From assembly GCF_014066305.1 (NCBI RefSeq), contig NW_023501049.1, positions 1,077,001 to 1,141,000 on the forward strand: a stretch of 64,000 bases of DNA. The letters run 5' to 3'. Positions 22,217 through 33,000 of this stretch are shown here, piece by piece. Position numbers and translations under genes: made by a program. The notes below the pieces were generated by a model that saw only the letters and a program-made list of their open reading frames with translations, did no database searches and was not told the origin of the DNA. Each line of letters opens with the position of its first letter. The stretch's first letter is position 1. The DNA is from Letharia columbiana (Eukaryota; Ascomycota; Lecanoromycetes; Lecanorales; Parmeliaceae).

Positions 22217-22570
22217 GTAGGATGCGTGGTTGTGGTGTGATTTCATAATAAGGTGTGTTGTGCGAAGTTAAGTACTACCTTATGCTCGCCCATCTTTAGC
22301 TCTTTACCTGATTGGGTAAGCTGTTCCGGGCTGGGGGGTCTACCTTACCTTATTCCTTTCCTCTCTCTTACTTTGGAGCCAGTCACCGTCACACAACTTG
22401 AAGACGACGACAGAATGCTACAGTAAGAATGTTCATGTAGTATTACCTGAATATTATTGAGAAAGCTTTATCATTTATCCTTTATCATTTGACATCCCGC
22501 TGAACCCTCTGACAATAATCTTAACGCATCATCCCTTCATTCCATCCTTCAACAAAAGTCAGCTGGAACA

Positions 22571-22650
22571 ATAATCATCATCAATCACAATCATCACATC
22601 ATCACATCCTCACATCCTCACATCATCACATCATCACATCCTCACATCAT
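22571..22650. repeat. Interrupted (CATCA)/(CACATC) microsatellite
   Basis: Repeated CATCACATC and CTCACATC units over about 80 bases with no coding frame; low-complexity sequence upstream of ELL. Confidence 0.85.
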
Positions 22651-22766
22651 ACCGTAATAGTCCTATGTAGTAGAACCATGCCCTGTCAATACAGACAAGT
22701 AACGATTCATATTTTGACCATCTGATCGCAGATGAGTCGGCGAGTATCACCCAGTCAGTGATAAGC

Positions 22767-22852
22767 TCTTCTTCTTCTTCTTCTTCTTCTTCTCATTCTT
22801 CCTCTACTATTACTACTACTACTCCTACTACTCCTACTACTCCTACTACTAC
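22767..22852. repeat. (TTC)n and (TACTCC)n microsatellites
   Basis: A run of eight to nine TTC units (22767-22792) is followed by TAC/TCC trinucleotide repeats (22805-22852). Confidence 0.85.
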
Positions 22853-23526
22853 CGAGATGGATCACGTAGCAATGGATTTTAAAGTACTTTAGTCTGCATA
22901 ATATTTAGAGCACGAGCGCACCTAAAGCGGAACCTATCGGTCACCAGCATCCGTGGCTCGCCTTGCAGGCATTTGCGGAGGTAGGGCGGGCGGACTTGAT
23001 CCTTGCATACTCGTACCGTATCTATCACCGCTACCACTGCCACTGCCCACATCTGCTCTGAGCCTCTGAGCCTCTGATTCAACTCAATCCATAAATCTCC
23101 ATCTCCATGTCTCCATCCATCATCTTGCCCTAATACGCTTGGGACCTGAGGAAAGCCCAATTCTTCCACATTGTCCTCATTCCTTTCCACTTCAATTTCC
23201 ATTCACTACCACCTCAACACTCTTTCTCTCCATTCCATTCTCCATTTCTTTTCCTTCCATTTCCTTTCTTCCCATCGCCATCTACAACCTTTGCAATAAT
23301 ACACACCTACTCCTACCCATTGCAATCCGTTTGCTACTACTTCTTGTCTCCCGCCTCGTATCCCTGCTGCTTCCACTTTGTCCTTCCCGCTCTTACGCAT
23401 GGAGCAAATGGACCAGCGTGACCTCTACATTATGCCTTAACTGGCACACCAAACCCTTGCTGCCAGCCTACTCCAAGAGCTGTTGGAACACGCCCTTGTA
23501 TCTGAGGAGCCGTGAGGAAACACGCC

Positions 23527-26007
23527 ATGGCGCAGCTACTTGTTCCCAACAGCGGTCTTGCCCTCATCGACTTTACCCAGTCGAAACCCAAAGATGCTGC
23601 CTCCAAGCACAACACCGGACTTGCCCAAGTCATGCAGCTCGAGTTACCACCCAATGTTCTTGGGGATATGTTGAGGAGCGCCCGCCATGGTGGGAAGGGC
23701 GTGAATGTTCAGTTCGGAAAGACAATAGTAAGCGGTTTGCTCAATAGTTATTGACAACTGTCACGCACGCTAACATGTTTCAACAGACTCTTCACTATGG
23801 CAATAAATCCCAGCCTCTTGACGCATCGCCGTGTAATTCTTCCTCTACACAAATCTACGAGTCCTCTACAGAAGACGAGAATAAACTTGCATTGACTGGA
23901 CGATTAAGTCACCAACTCGCCATGCAGAAAGCTCAAGAAGATATTGCAGGTGCTGATGAAGCTCTCATGAAGTTACAAAGTCAACTAGCCTCCCACCAGA
24001 AAGACAAGCAGTCGAAGCAGTCAGTGCTCCCATGTCTCTCCTGGTACATTCACTTCCTACTGACAACGACGACTACTCAGAATCAAATACGTGCCTGATA
24101 ACTCCAAACTCCCACCTCCTACCAAACAGACGGCAGCTGCTCTCAAACACCAGTCTGTCAAGACCAACCCGCTCTCTTTCCTTAAGAAACAGCATAACCC
24201 CGCACATCTCAACCATACCACTCGCTCGATGCCTGTCAGTCCTTCTCTCGGCGCTGCTCGCACACCCCTCACTCAAAAGACACCACCAACCTCAGTGCCA
24301 TCGCTTCCCAATGAGAGGGCCGCGAAAATTAAGGCGTTACGAACACCTCTCATTCACTTCCTAGCCGCACGACCCGCATCAATCACATTACTTGTTGGAC
24401 ACCTGGGCTGCAAACAAGATGAGCTACTCGAGGTCTTGAACAAGGTCGGCAAAGAATTTCGCCCGATTCCAGACAAGTGGACCTTGAATGATAAGGCCTT
24501 CAAAGAGTTGGACGTATGGAATTTCGATTACCCAAACCAGGATGATCGTCAACTCGCAATCAATTGCGCCATCTCAGCGTTCGATAGGATGAGGATCTCT
24601 ACCAAGGAAAAGGTTTGGGATATGTTGCTCCCAAAGAATGAGCGCGGTAAAGGCAAGATTCTCTCGAACTTGGACTTGCACAAAGGCCCAATCAAGCAGA
24701 GCAACACCCCAAGGATCCATGTGCAAAACCCTCCACATGATTCTAATGCAAGTGATCATCTGACTGGTCACGAGAGCGATCAAAAAGACAGACTTGCGCC
24801 CAGCGACGCTGAACCCATGGCTCGCTCGCAGTCGCAGGACCAAATTAAGAAGAAGAAGGTCAGCGAGAAAGAAGCTCGATCCAAGCGCCTTCTAACGAGC
24901 GGACCAAAGAAAGCCACCCCAGCCCCGAAGGTCAAAGAGGATCATCCAGCGGTGAAGAAAGGGGCCAAGAAAGCCAATGTTCCGAAATCGAGTGAATTTG
25001 TCAATGACTCTGACGAGGAGGACGGGTTGGAAGACGCAGCAACGCTCCAGGCCCAATCTATGACACCAAAGCATGTCGACCAAACTCTACCATTCAAGGC
25101 CGCTGCGTCTCCTCCGTCTATTGCATCAACCCAAAAAACGGTTAGTATCAGCCCTAAGGCCCCAAAGCCAGCTTCATCGTCTCGAAACATTGAGTCTACT
25201 ACAGCTGGCAAGGGAAGTAAGTCAAAGCCCGTCACACCATCTCGCTCAGACGCGACCTCGAAGCCTAAGCCTGCTGCCGCCAATCACGAACACAGCAAAA
25301 TCGCCAAGAACAAAGATGTCAAGAGCGAAAAATCAGAAACCAAGAATGGAAAGACAACTTCTACGCCACCTGCGAAAGCCCATGAAAAGAAACCTTTGCC
25401 GTCTGGTTCGTCGAGCCCGGCAAGAAGACATCGAGTCTCAGATTCTAGTCAAGGCTCAACTGCGATGAAGAAAACGATATCCCGCCAACGGACCACCAGT
25501 TCGCCTCATAAACCATCCCCTCTCGGATCCTCACCGCCGACGAATGCTTCCGATCTCGAGAATGGTGCCTCTTCAGCTTCTTCGACTTCTCTTGTATCAC
25601 AGGCCCAAAAGACAACCATCAAGCCTAACGGTGCCCCCCCCCCAGTCAATGGGCATGCACACAACACATCAGAGCATTCTCTGAAGCGCAAGGCTGACGA
25701 TCTGGACGCCAACATCCATGTTCACAGTAATGGTCAAACCAATGGACAAGTGAACGGTGCAAAGCGCCATAAAGCGTCCGCCGCGTCTCCCTCTACTTCC
25801 GAAAGCAGCAACTCACCGCTCGCTACCAGCCATGCATTGAAGAGAGCACAAGATTTCAAGACCTACTATGCCAAATATGAGGTTCTGTATCGTGAGGTTT
25901 CGGAGTCCACGGATGTTCCACAGGAGAAGATCGACAATGTCAAACGGATGCACCAACGTTTGCTTGAACTTAAAGACGAGATCACGATGGGATTGGTCGG
26001 CATTTAG
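23527..26007 (+). CDS. ell1: RNA polymerase II elongation factor ELL
   Basis: ELL raises the catalytic rate of RNA polymerase II by suppressing pausing; fungi have it with partner Eaf1. Exons 23527-23727, 23787-24019 and 24081-26007 encode 786 aa. The N-terminal region (MAQLLVPNSGLALIDFTQSK; PNVLGDMLRSARHGGKGVNV; QFGKTITLHYG) is the ELL beta domain. A winged helix follows at about 225-310 (ALRTPLIHFLAARPASITLL; DELLEVLNKVGKEF). A long Lys/Ser/Pro-rich disordered middle leads to an occludin/ELL-type helical end (LKRAQDFKTYYAKYEVLYRE; NVKRMHQRLLELKDE). Introns are 59 and 61 nt. The C-terminal domain and domain order support ELL over other winged-helix proteins. Confidence 0.85.
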
Positions 26008-26615
26008 CGATACAAGAAGGCAGAAAGGTTCGAATGTGGCCCATGGGGTTTCGTTGCTGGATTTTCCACGGATTCCCAGCTTATGATTTATCCAGCAAAG
26101 CACTGGGGGTTTGGACATCCATAGATCTAGGAAGAGGCTGCAATTTCTTTGACTTCTAAGAGGCGCTCTTCAAAGAGATGGTTGGTGCCCGATGTCATGA
26201 ATCACGAGCCATAGCATATGAGGCAACTTGTGTGGTGATGAAGCAAGATTTGGATGCTGATACTCGAGAAAGGATCGAACAAGCATCCGTTGGGGCTAGA
26301 AAGGTGGTTGCGAAAGCTTCTTTTGCAGCAATGCCATTCTCTTCCTTGACATCTAGCATGCAGCAATGAGATTTCCAAATGGCAGTGGCAATGCTCCTGT
26401 GCAATATGTAAAAAGCCTACTGAAGCCCAGCAAAGTCGTATGTGTATCCAGCAATTAGCATCTCAGATTCAAGTCCCTCTGTTCCTGATCGCCGCCAGGA
26501 TGCTAAGTCCGGCACCACCGGTGTAAGTCCGTTTGAGTGCACGTCATCATCGACTCCATTTTTGCTCGAGTTGCGAATGACTTCAGTACACTCATCCGAC
26601 CCGAATTTCTAGTCA
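26008..26615. other. Intergenic region between ELL and the DUF2237 gene
   Basis: 608 bases, both neighbours on the plus strand. Only short frames on both strands. No known feature is recognised; it includes the ELL 3' end and the promoter of the next gene. Confidence 0.4.
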
Positions 26616-27447
26616 ATGCCACTACAGCGTGACTCTCTCACCACCTCCGTCATCTTCTTACTACCACTTCTCATACTCGCTCTCATCGCAGCCTTCAACA
26701 TGGCCACGAAACAAAGCAACCACAATCTCAATGGTGAGCACTGCCTGCCCTCAATGAGATGGCCCAATGCTACAGACGCAATCCTACGGGAAACGTCCTT
26801 TCGGTCCCAGCATCCTGTTGAACAAACGCTAACCACCTACCCTCCGCCCCCGAACAGTCCTCAAAAAGCCGCTCGCCCTCTTCTCCCAAAAACCCATGAC
26901 GGGCTTCTACCGTGACGGCTACTGTCGGGTGGGACCCGAAGATGGCGGAAACCACGCCGTTGCCGGTCCGTGTCCCCATCTCTGCCGTCCGATTCCTCAG
27001 CCGGCCAGCGTTACGGCTAATGCTTTTTTTTGTTGTTGTTGTACAGGCGTCCTCACCAAAGAATTCCTCGACTTCAGCGCCTCGCGCGGCAACAATCTGA
27101 GATCGATCGGGCTCGAACCGGGCTGCAAGTGGTGCTTGTGTACGGCGAGGTGGAAGGAGGCGATGGAAGCTGCCAAGGGGAAGGATGATCCCGTCGTGCC
27201 GAAGTGGGTTCTCCTGTCAATCCCTTTTCCCTTGGTATCGGTCCGCTTGAGCATGGATTGAGGATTTCTTTACTCTAGGGTCTTCCTCCACGCCACAGAC
27301 GAGTCCGCACTCCAGAACGGTATCACGATGGAAGCGTTGAAGAAACATGCCGCGGAGCCGGAAGCGGCGGGTGGAGGAGGCAGTTTGGAGAAGCAAGCTC
27401 CGGTTCAGCCTGGGACGACGGGTGGGATTGCGAGGGAGACACACTAG
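26616..27447 (+). CDS. DUF2237 family protein, 4 exons
   Basis: Small conserved protein of unknown biochemical function, found in bacteria and eukaryotes. Exons 26616-26733, 26858-26965, 27047-27203 and 27279-27447. Family signatures read PMTGFYRDGYCRVGPEDGGN, HAVAG, TKEFLDFSASRGNNL, GLEPGCKWCLCTARWKEAM and VFLHATDESAL, with the conserved Cys residues. The 183-aa model starts at ATG 26616, where a hydrophobic run (VIFLLPLLILALIAAF) could be a signal anchor. The in-frame ATG at 26700 gives a 155-aa cytosolic form closer to typical family length, and the hydrophobic run may only be a pyrimidine-rich leader. Introns are 124, 81 and 75 nt. Confidence 0.85.
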
Positions 27448-27950
27448 TAGGGATTGAAGAAGGAGTCCCTCGCCTTCTTGACCCGAAGCGGAATGCTGTG
27501 GTTTCGACACCGACCGAAAGTCTGGCCAAAAGGGCGTTTGAAGATGATGGATGTTCTGCAGCATCCAGTGACGGCTGGTAGATAGCATGGAGTCTGCCTC
27601 CGCGGTGTATATGGCCCATGGTCTTATAAGTACTCCAGAAAGCCTGTTGCCACGTTCTGCATTCGCGTTTCGAAATCAGTAGTTCGACTTGTTCAAATCT
27701 CAGTAGCATTCCCTAGACTTTATCAGGGGAGACAATGATTTCAGTTCGCTCTTCAAAAGTCACTGCTCGATATCGTCAATGCGGGCGTAACGAATGAAAC
27801 AACACCACTCGACTCCCCTTACGAAAGGATAGAATTAAGCCCCTGAACCGCTGGTCCTCCAACTCCTCACGCCCTTACGCACTCTGCTTGCTCTTCCCAG
27901 CCATACTTGCAGCACCACCATCCGCTTGCTCCCTCCCTCGCCGTCCCGTA
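27448..27950. other. Intergenic region between convergent genes
   Basis: 503 bases between the stop codons of the DUF2237 gene and the zinc-ribbon gene. Open frames here are antisense or chance. Nothing specific is seen. Confidence 0.4.
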
Positions 27951-28753
27951 TCATTTATACGGCATCCCTCCCTGCTCCTGCGGCGGCGGTCCTCCCTGCG
28001 GCGGCTGATAGCCCTGCTGCGGCGGCTGGTACCCTTGTGACGGCGGGACCTCTGATCCTTGCATCATGTTGCCAGCGCCAGGATGTTGCGATTGTACGTC
28101 TGGTCGATTACTGCGGCAAAGAAAACGAAGTTCGGTAAGCTACCGATCCGCCATTTCTGTCACACATACGGCCGGGGCAGAGAGGCGGGGGGAGAGAGAG
28201 AGAGGGGAAGGCGAAAAGAAAAGAGAAAGACTCTCACCCCAAGTCCTGCATGAAATTACAGATGGGACACGCGACCTCTTTGCGTTTGTGGAATGAGAGC
28301 GGGATGACGGGCTGGTCGTGCGTCAGCTTTTGCTTTTCGTCTTCGTTGCCCGGGGATCGTTCTCGCACATGGAACGGAGGATAGATGGGGCAGGGTGGGT
28401 TCGGATGCACGTACGATGAAACAAATCGTGATCCACGACCATGTCGAAATGCAATGAGCGGACCAGTTTCCACCTAAGTGTTTTTCCCCCAATCAGCCTC
28501 GGCTCTCTGTCTCTCCCCCCTTCTTCTCTCCTCCCCCATCCATCATGAGTACAGGGATCCCACAGTTGTGACACTGCGCCGTGACGCCCTCGTATCCTTC
28601 TAGCTGAGACGTGAACTCTGTTCCCAACCGTTAGCTTTTTGCTGGAGCCACTCGAGTGCTTGCTGGAAAGATGGAGCGAGAGAGAGCGCGCGAGAGAGAG
28701 AGAGGGGGGGGGGAGAACGTACGGTGCGTGCCAAAGGTGATGCAGAATGCCAT
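27951..28753 (-). CDS. Small LITAF-like zinc-ribbon protein with Pro/Gln-rich tail, 5 exons
   Basis: Exons 28753-28723, 28617-28564, 28473-28415, 28311-28238 and 28110-27951 encode 125 aa. The protein reads MAFCITFGTHQFTSQLEGYE, then GVTAQCHNCGNWSAHC, a hydrophobic stretch STWSWITICFIPVIPLSF, and HKRKEVACPICNFMQDLGNR. Two CxxC pairs (Cys26/29 and Cys63/66) flank the hydrophobic segment, as in LITAF-like membrane-associated zinc domains, so I infer a monotopic endosomal or plasma-membrane protein. The tail carries the repeat GYQPPQQGYQPPQ. I recognise it as a conserved but uncharacterised fungal type. Introns (105, 90, 103, 127 nt) are longer than average and intron 1 holds (CT)n and poly-C runs. 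Exon phases sum exactly (378 nt). Confidence 0.82.
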
Positions 28754-30058
28754 GGCGAAGTACTCTGTGCGTGTAATGATATCAATGTAGGTATGGATGC
28801 CTTTGCGCGACAGCTCCGAGGTTCTGTGCGGAGGAGTTGTAAATCAATACATTTTCCTAACAATTGGTTATTATGCTTTCTAGAACCTTGGCAGCCGGTG
28901 GCGAATTTGTGACGCGGCCCAATATGGACGCCAAGGCTGGCATAAAAATGTTTTGTGCAGAGAAGGGCCAAAGAGATTGTCTTTTGCGGCATCCCTCCCA
29001 TACCCATAGGAGCACTTTGGTAGACTTCTTCTAGAAAGATCGCTCTACTACTCCATAGCCTGAAACCCCGATACAGAGGCTTGCCACAAGACTGAGGAGA
29101 AGCGGTAAGTAAGGGGTACTCGCCAGCCAGATTGTGAAAAGCTTCACCAAGAATCATTGTCACAATCAGTAGCCAATCAAAGCATGGGAACCGCCAACTT
29201 TGTCTTACAACTGTTTTTGGTATTTTTGGTGTCTGAAAGCTAGCTAGGTCGGAATATTTCCAAACATTATTAAAAGCTTCGACACTTTTTTCAAGAAAGA
29301 AGTCGTATAGAAAATTCTTCATACTGAGTGGCATTGCAGACGCCAATGTATGCTACTCATTTGACACGTTCCACCCTCTCACAGCTTCCCGTGTAAACTT
29401 TCGCGCTGCCTTTTGGTGGGATGGAAAAGTGTCCCTCTCACAGACGTCCAGACCCCCCATAGACTGAAGCTGGCTCTGCAATGCCTTCGGTATGTGACAT
29501 GAAGCGGTCCCCATCCACAGTGAAAAAGTCCTGTCAAGATATGGTTTTCAACCCACTGGCAGAAGCTGCCGAAGAAACGAAGTAATAAATGTATTCAATT
29601 GCTGCTGGCTGGGGATATCATGAATTCGGCCGTTACAACGTTGCGGCCGAGACGTGTTTGACGTGAGATCCCCTCCGCCGGGCTATTCAGTTTGGCGTCG
29701 ACCCATGAACTGAAGTCGCCGAAGAAAATGATCCCATCGATGTGATATAATGCTGCTGGGAGTACCATTGATTCGGCCGTGAGGAGGTTGCCGTAGAGAC
29801 TGTGGTTTGACGTGGTGACTCAAGATGGAAGATATCGACGGATTAAGGATGCGTGGAATCACCGATGGAGACTGATTGCAAGGACTGTACAATGGAAATG
29901 TGGCCGTTAGAAGATTGTGGTAAAGACTGTGGCAAATCTTGATGGCTCAAGATTGTTTCAAAGGCATCGGTACGGTGTGTAGGTCTGTCGGTAGAGACTG
30001 TTGAAGAGGATCTCGAGATGCGACTTTGCTGAATGCTGTGGCTTTGTAAAGCATTTGG
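28754..30058. other. 1.3 kb intergenic region with an orphan frame and degenerate repeats
   Basis: A minus-strand frame (29331-28600, first ATG MPLSMKNFLYDFFLEKS) runs about 240 codons and overlaps the zinc-ribbon gene in another frame. It has no recognisable domain and is probably chance or an orphan. From about 29561 to 30045 there are degenerate tandem repeats, listed separately. Confidence 0.4.
29561..30000. repeat. Degenerate tandem repeats, about 150-bp period
   Basis: Two similar 108-bp blocks start at 29561 and 29711. Both hold GCCGAAGAAA, TGCTGCTGG, ATTCGGCCGT, GTTGC..G and TTTGACGTG in the same order. A weaker third copy near 29889-29955 keeps GGCCGTTAG, AAAGACTGTGG and GGCTCAAGATTG, and a fourth near 29980 keeps GGTAGAGACTG. 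The repeats lie just downstream of the stop of the 1314-aa gene. Confidence 0.7.
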
Positions 30059-33000
30059 CTAACCGGAGGCGGAAATGATGATCATGGCAATGATAATAGC
30101 TAGGATGCAAATAGCGCTCGAGCCGTAGCCCCAGCAAAGAGCTATGGTTTTCTCTGTGTTGCGAAAACCGTTGATTTCACCCGCTGTGTGGAATCTCGTG
30201 ATGCCGTCCATGTAGCCATGTCCGTAAACAAGGGCAATGGGGGGGATCACCATGGATGGTATGAGGTAAATGCGAGAAAGTAGTACGTGGCGCTCAAGGA
30301 GCTCTGGGGTAGGCGGATGTGGGATACGGTGAAGGTGAGGTGATTCAGCTCGAGCAACTGGTCGCTGAAAGAGTGGACGTCCCAGTGGGTCCGGGTGCGG
30401 TCTTGGACGGGGGAGGCCTGGTCTTATGCGATCCCAAGGACGGTCGCGACCATAGACAGGATGACGGAGGACTGGAGGAGCGGCATCAGTATGCACAACC
30501 CCGTCTCTGACGAAAGGTCGAGATTCAGTTGATGAGGGTGTAGTGGGATCGTTGATTGAGGCGTCATCCGCTTTTGGTTGGCGACCTTTTCGCTCCATGA
30601 AATTGTGCTGGTGGTGGCTATACCGAGAATCATTGTCGTCTGAACGCGAGAAAGGGTTTCTGAGGAGAAGTACAGAGCTAGTGGTCTGCTGAGCATAGCC
30701 ATCCGAGGATGACAAGTTCAGCGCCGAAGCTTTTTGGGCAGAAGGCGTTTCCATGAGCTTAGAATGACTCTCACTGGAAGACCTACGTCGACGTGGTGAT
30801 GATTCGCGGTGCTCCAGTCGTGGCCCAGATACTGAATGCGATCTAGAACGATCCTCTATATTAACTGTCGAGGTTGCTGGGTCTTCGCGGTTGAATGATC
30901 TTGCAAGTGATTTGTGGAAGTCGCCTAGTAGATTTAGGCTGCCATCGTCCAAATTGTGTCGGACAGCCTGCTCGTGAAGACCCTGACCTAATGATGATGG
31001 TGTGTCTGGAAAATAAATAGGTGAGCTGGCGAGCGGCGCTGGGCTACTTGAGAAGTTGGCGCCCGGGCTGCTTGCATCTGCCAGACTGCTCCCCACTTCT
31101 CGATTGCCTCCTCGCTCTGGAGTGCCATGCACATGTGCTTTTCCATCCCAGACTATCATCTCTGTGAAAGTACCTCCGTTCCTAGGTAGTGAGAGTTCGC
31201 TTGAGGCGACTTCGCTAACTGTACTCAACCAGGGAGACGAATGATGTGACTGCTCTCTAGAGTCTATAATAAGTTGATTCTGATCCACCGCAGGATCACG
31301 ATCACGGGACGCGTCTTGAGTTGTATTGTACAACGGAACTTGAGTCTGCTTTTCCTTTACTTCCTGAACACCCTCTGACAGCCCACAACTGGACGGCTTT
31401 GAACTCAGATGATTCTGCTGCATCATCACACAACTATCTTGAATGTTTATCGCTGATGGTTTATTCAAGCGAATGATAGATAGTGAGGAAGAAAAAGGAT
31501 GATTATGCTCGACCCGTAAAGGAGATGGGTGCTGATATGTACTGTCTGCACGTACGCTTGACACTAATTGAGCACTAGTGTTGTTGTTTGGCAAACGCCC
31601 TCCGGAAGCATACTCATATTCGGGCACTTGAACCAATTCCCCTGTCTGGCTATTCTTGAGGAGCACACAGGAATGATTGTGTCGTGGATGCGCCGGATGC
31701 TGCATCACTGGTTGAGTTCTGACACCGTAGAAAGGATAATGTGGCTCCTTTGACGGGGACAAATTACCAGAGTCAGAATTATCCGCCAGACTGCTACCGG
31801 TCTCAGTGTCGAAGGCGATGCCATTAAAAGCGTGCGTACCAGCTTCTGTTTCAGCAGAAACAGTCTCCCAGTCTTGTTCACCTAAGCTGCACAAGGCCGT
31901 GGGCAAGCGGCCGGTCTCCTTCAGTCTAATGGGTTCCGGGTTTTGATCGAAGCGACTCGTATTACCTCCAAGAGCTGGCCTTGATGTTGTACTAGTATTC
32001 TTGGGCTCACCAATAGCGTGTTTTCCGAAAAGCAGTGGCGGAGTGGGGCACCGTGTCCTAGAAGCCGGAAGACCATCATTCCCTAAACGCGCTTTGTGGC
32101 CGGACGGATCACCACCATAGCGGTCTGCGCTCGGTGATGACGAGGTCTGACTGCTTCCAGGTCCAGCATCTGCAGACGGACTGAGGACTCGATCAAGCGG
32201 AAACGCCTCGAGTAGAGCATTTGGCTTATGGTCTCCACGGATCTGTTCAGAATTGGTATGACGATCCGCTTGGCTACTTGAGTCCCTCGACCTCAGCATA
32301 CTCAATCCAGTCTTCGTTCGATCTCCCAGCGAATGTAGTACCTCTCCTTTGAGTTCGTTCTCAGACATGGGCCGCGAGGAGGCACCATCCGTGATTACGC
32401 CCGAGTAGCGTAACAGTATGCTCGAAAAATCTCTACTTCCCATGGTTGACGCATGTTGGGATGAGCCTAAGAAGTCTGAATGAGAATGAAGATCAATGTT
32501 TCCGGCTGGAATGAGAACATCGATATGTGGCAATGGGCTGTCTATGGTGCGTTGACTACCCGACGAGCCGGTCCGGGAACGAATGTGCTCGATGCCATAA
32601 GGCTTTAACGACCGTGAGAAGCCGCCGTACGAATCCGGTGAAAGTCCAGAAATAGGAGAGGCACGTAAGGCATCCGATGGCGCATGGCGTGGGACTGGCG
32701 TGTGCGGTGCCGATGGAGCTTCCTGGCCATCGTCACTTGGGGCAGGACTCCAGAGATATTCATCGATCTCCTCGAAAGTTGGACTCTGAGCGAAGGTGTG
32801 GGCAGAATGAGGGTGCTTTGGAATTAGGTTTCCAATGCGTCTTTGCTGTTCTTCTTCCCCTTTCGCTTCATAAGCAAACACGTCTTCAAACTGTTTACTG
32901 CCTTGAGTACCAAAGTCTCGCACAATGCTTCCGATTGTGTTGTTCTCAGGCATTTCTTTAGAGCTCAGATTCTTGGACGGAAGATCTGGCGAGGCATCGG

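Larger units (their letters stand above)
20082..23526. other. 3.4 kb gene-poor region between the TEA factor and ELL
   Basis: No supported coding frame. It contains tetranucleotide GATT runs (21061-21092 and near 21322), an imperfect palindrome (22127-22216), CACATC-type, TTC and TACTCC microsatellites (22571-22852), and a pyrimidine-rich stretch from about 23130 to the ELL start that is probably its 5' leader. The 13-mer AAGTACTACCTTA occurs at about 21308 and again at about 22273. The open frame at 23139-23747 is an artefact of the pyrimidine-rich leader. Confidence 0.6.

Noticed and set aside
23139..23747. A 202-codon plus-strand frame upstream of and overlapping ELL exon 1.
   Set aside because: Its Ser/Pro/Leu/Phe content reflects a pyrimidine-rich leader; ELL is clearly read in another frame.
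28600..29346. A 240-codon minus-strand open frame considered as a gene.
   Set aside because: No domain, low-quality composition, starts at a non-ATG codon, and overlaps exon 1 and intron 1 of a well-supported gene in another frame. Kept only as a note on the intergenic region.
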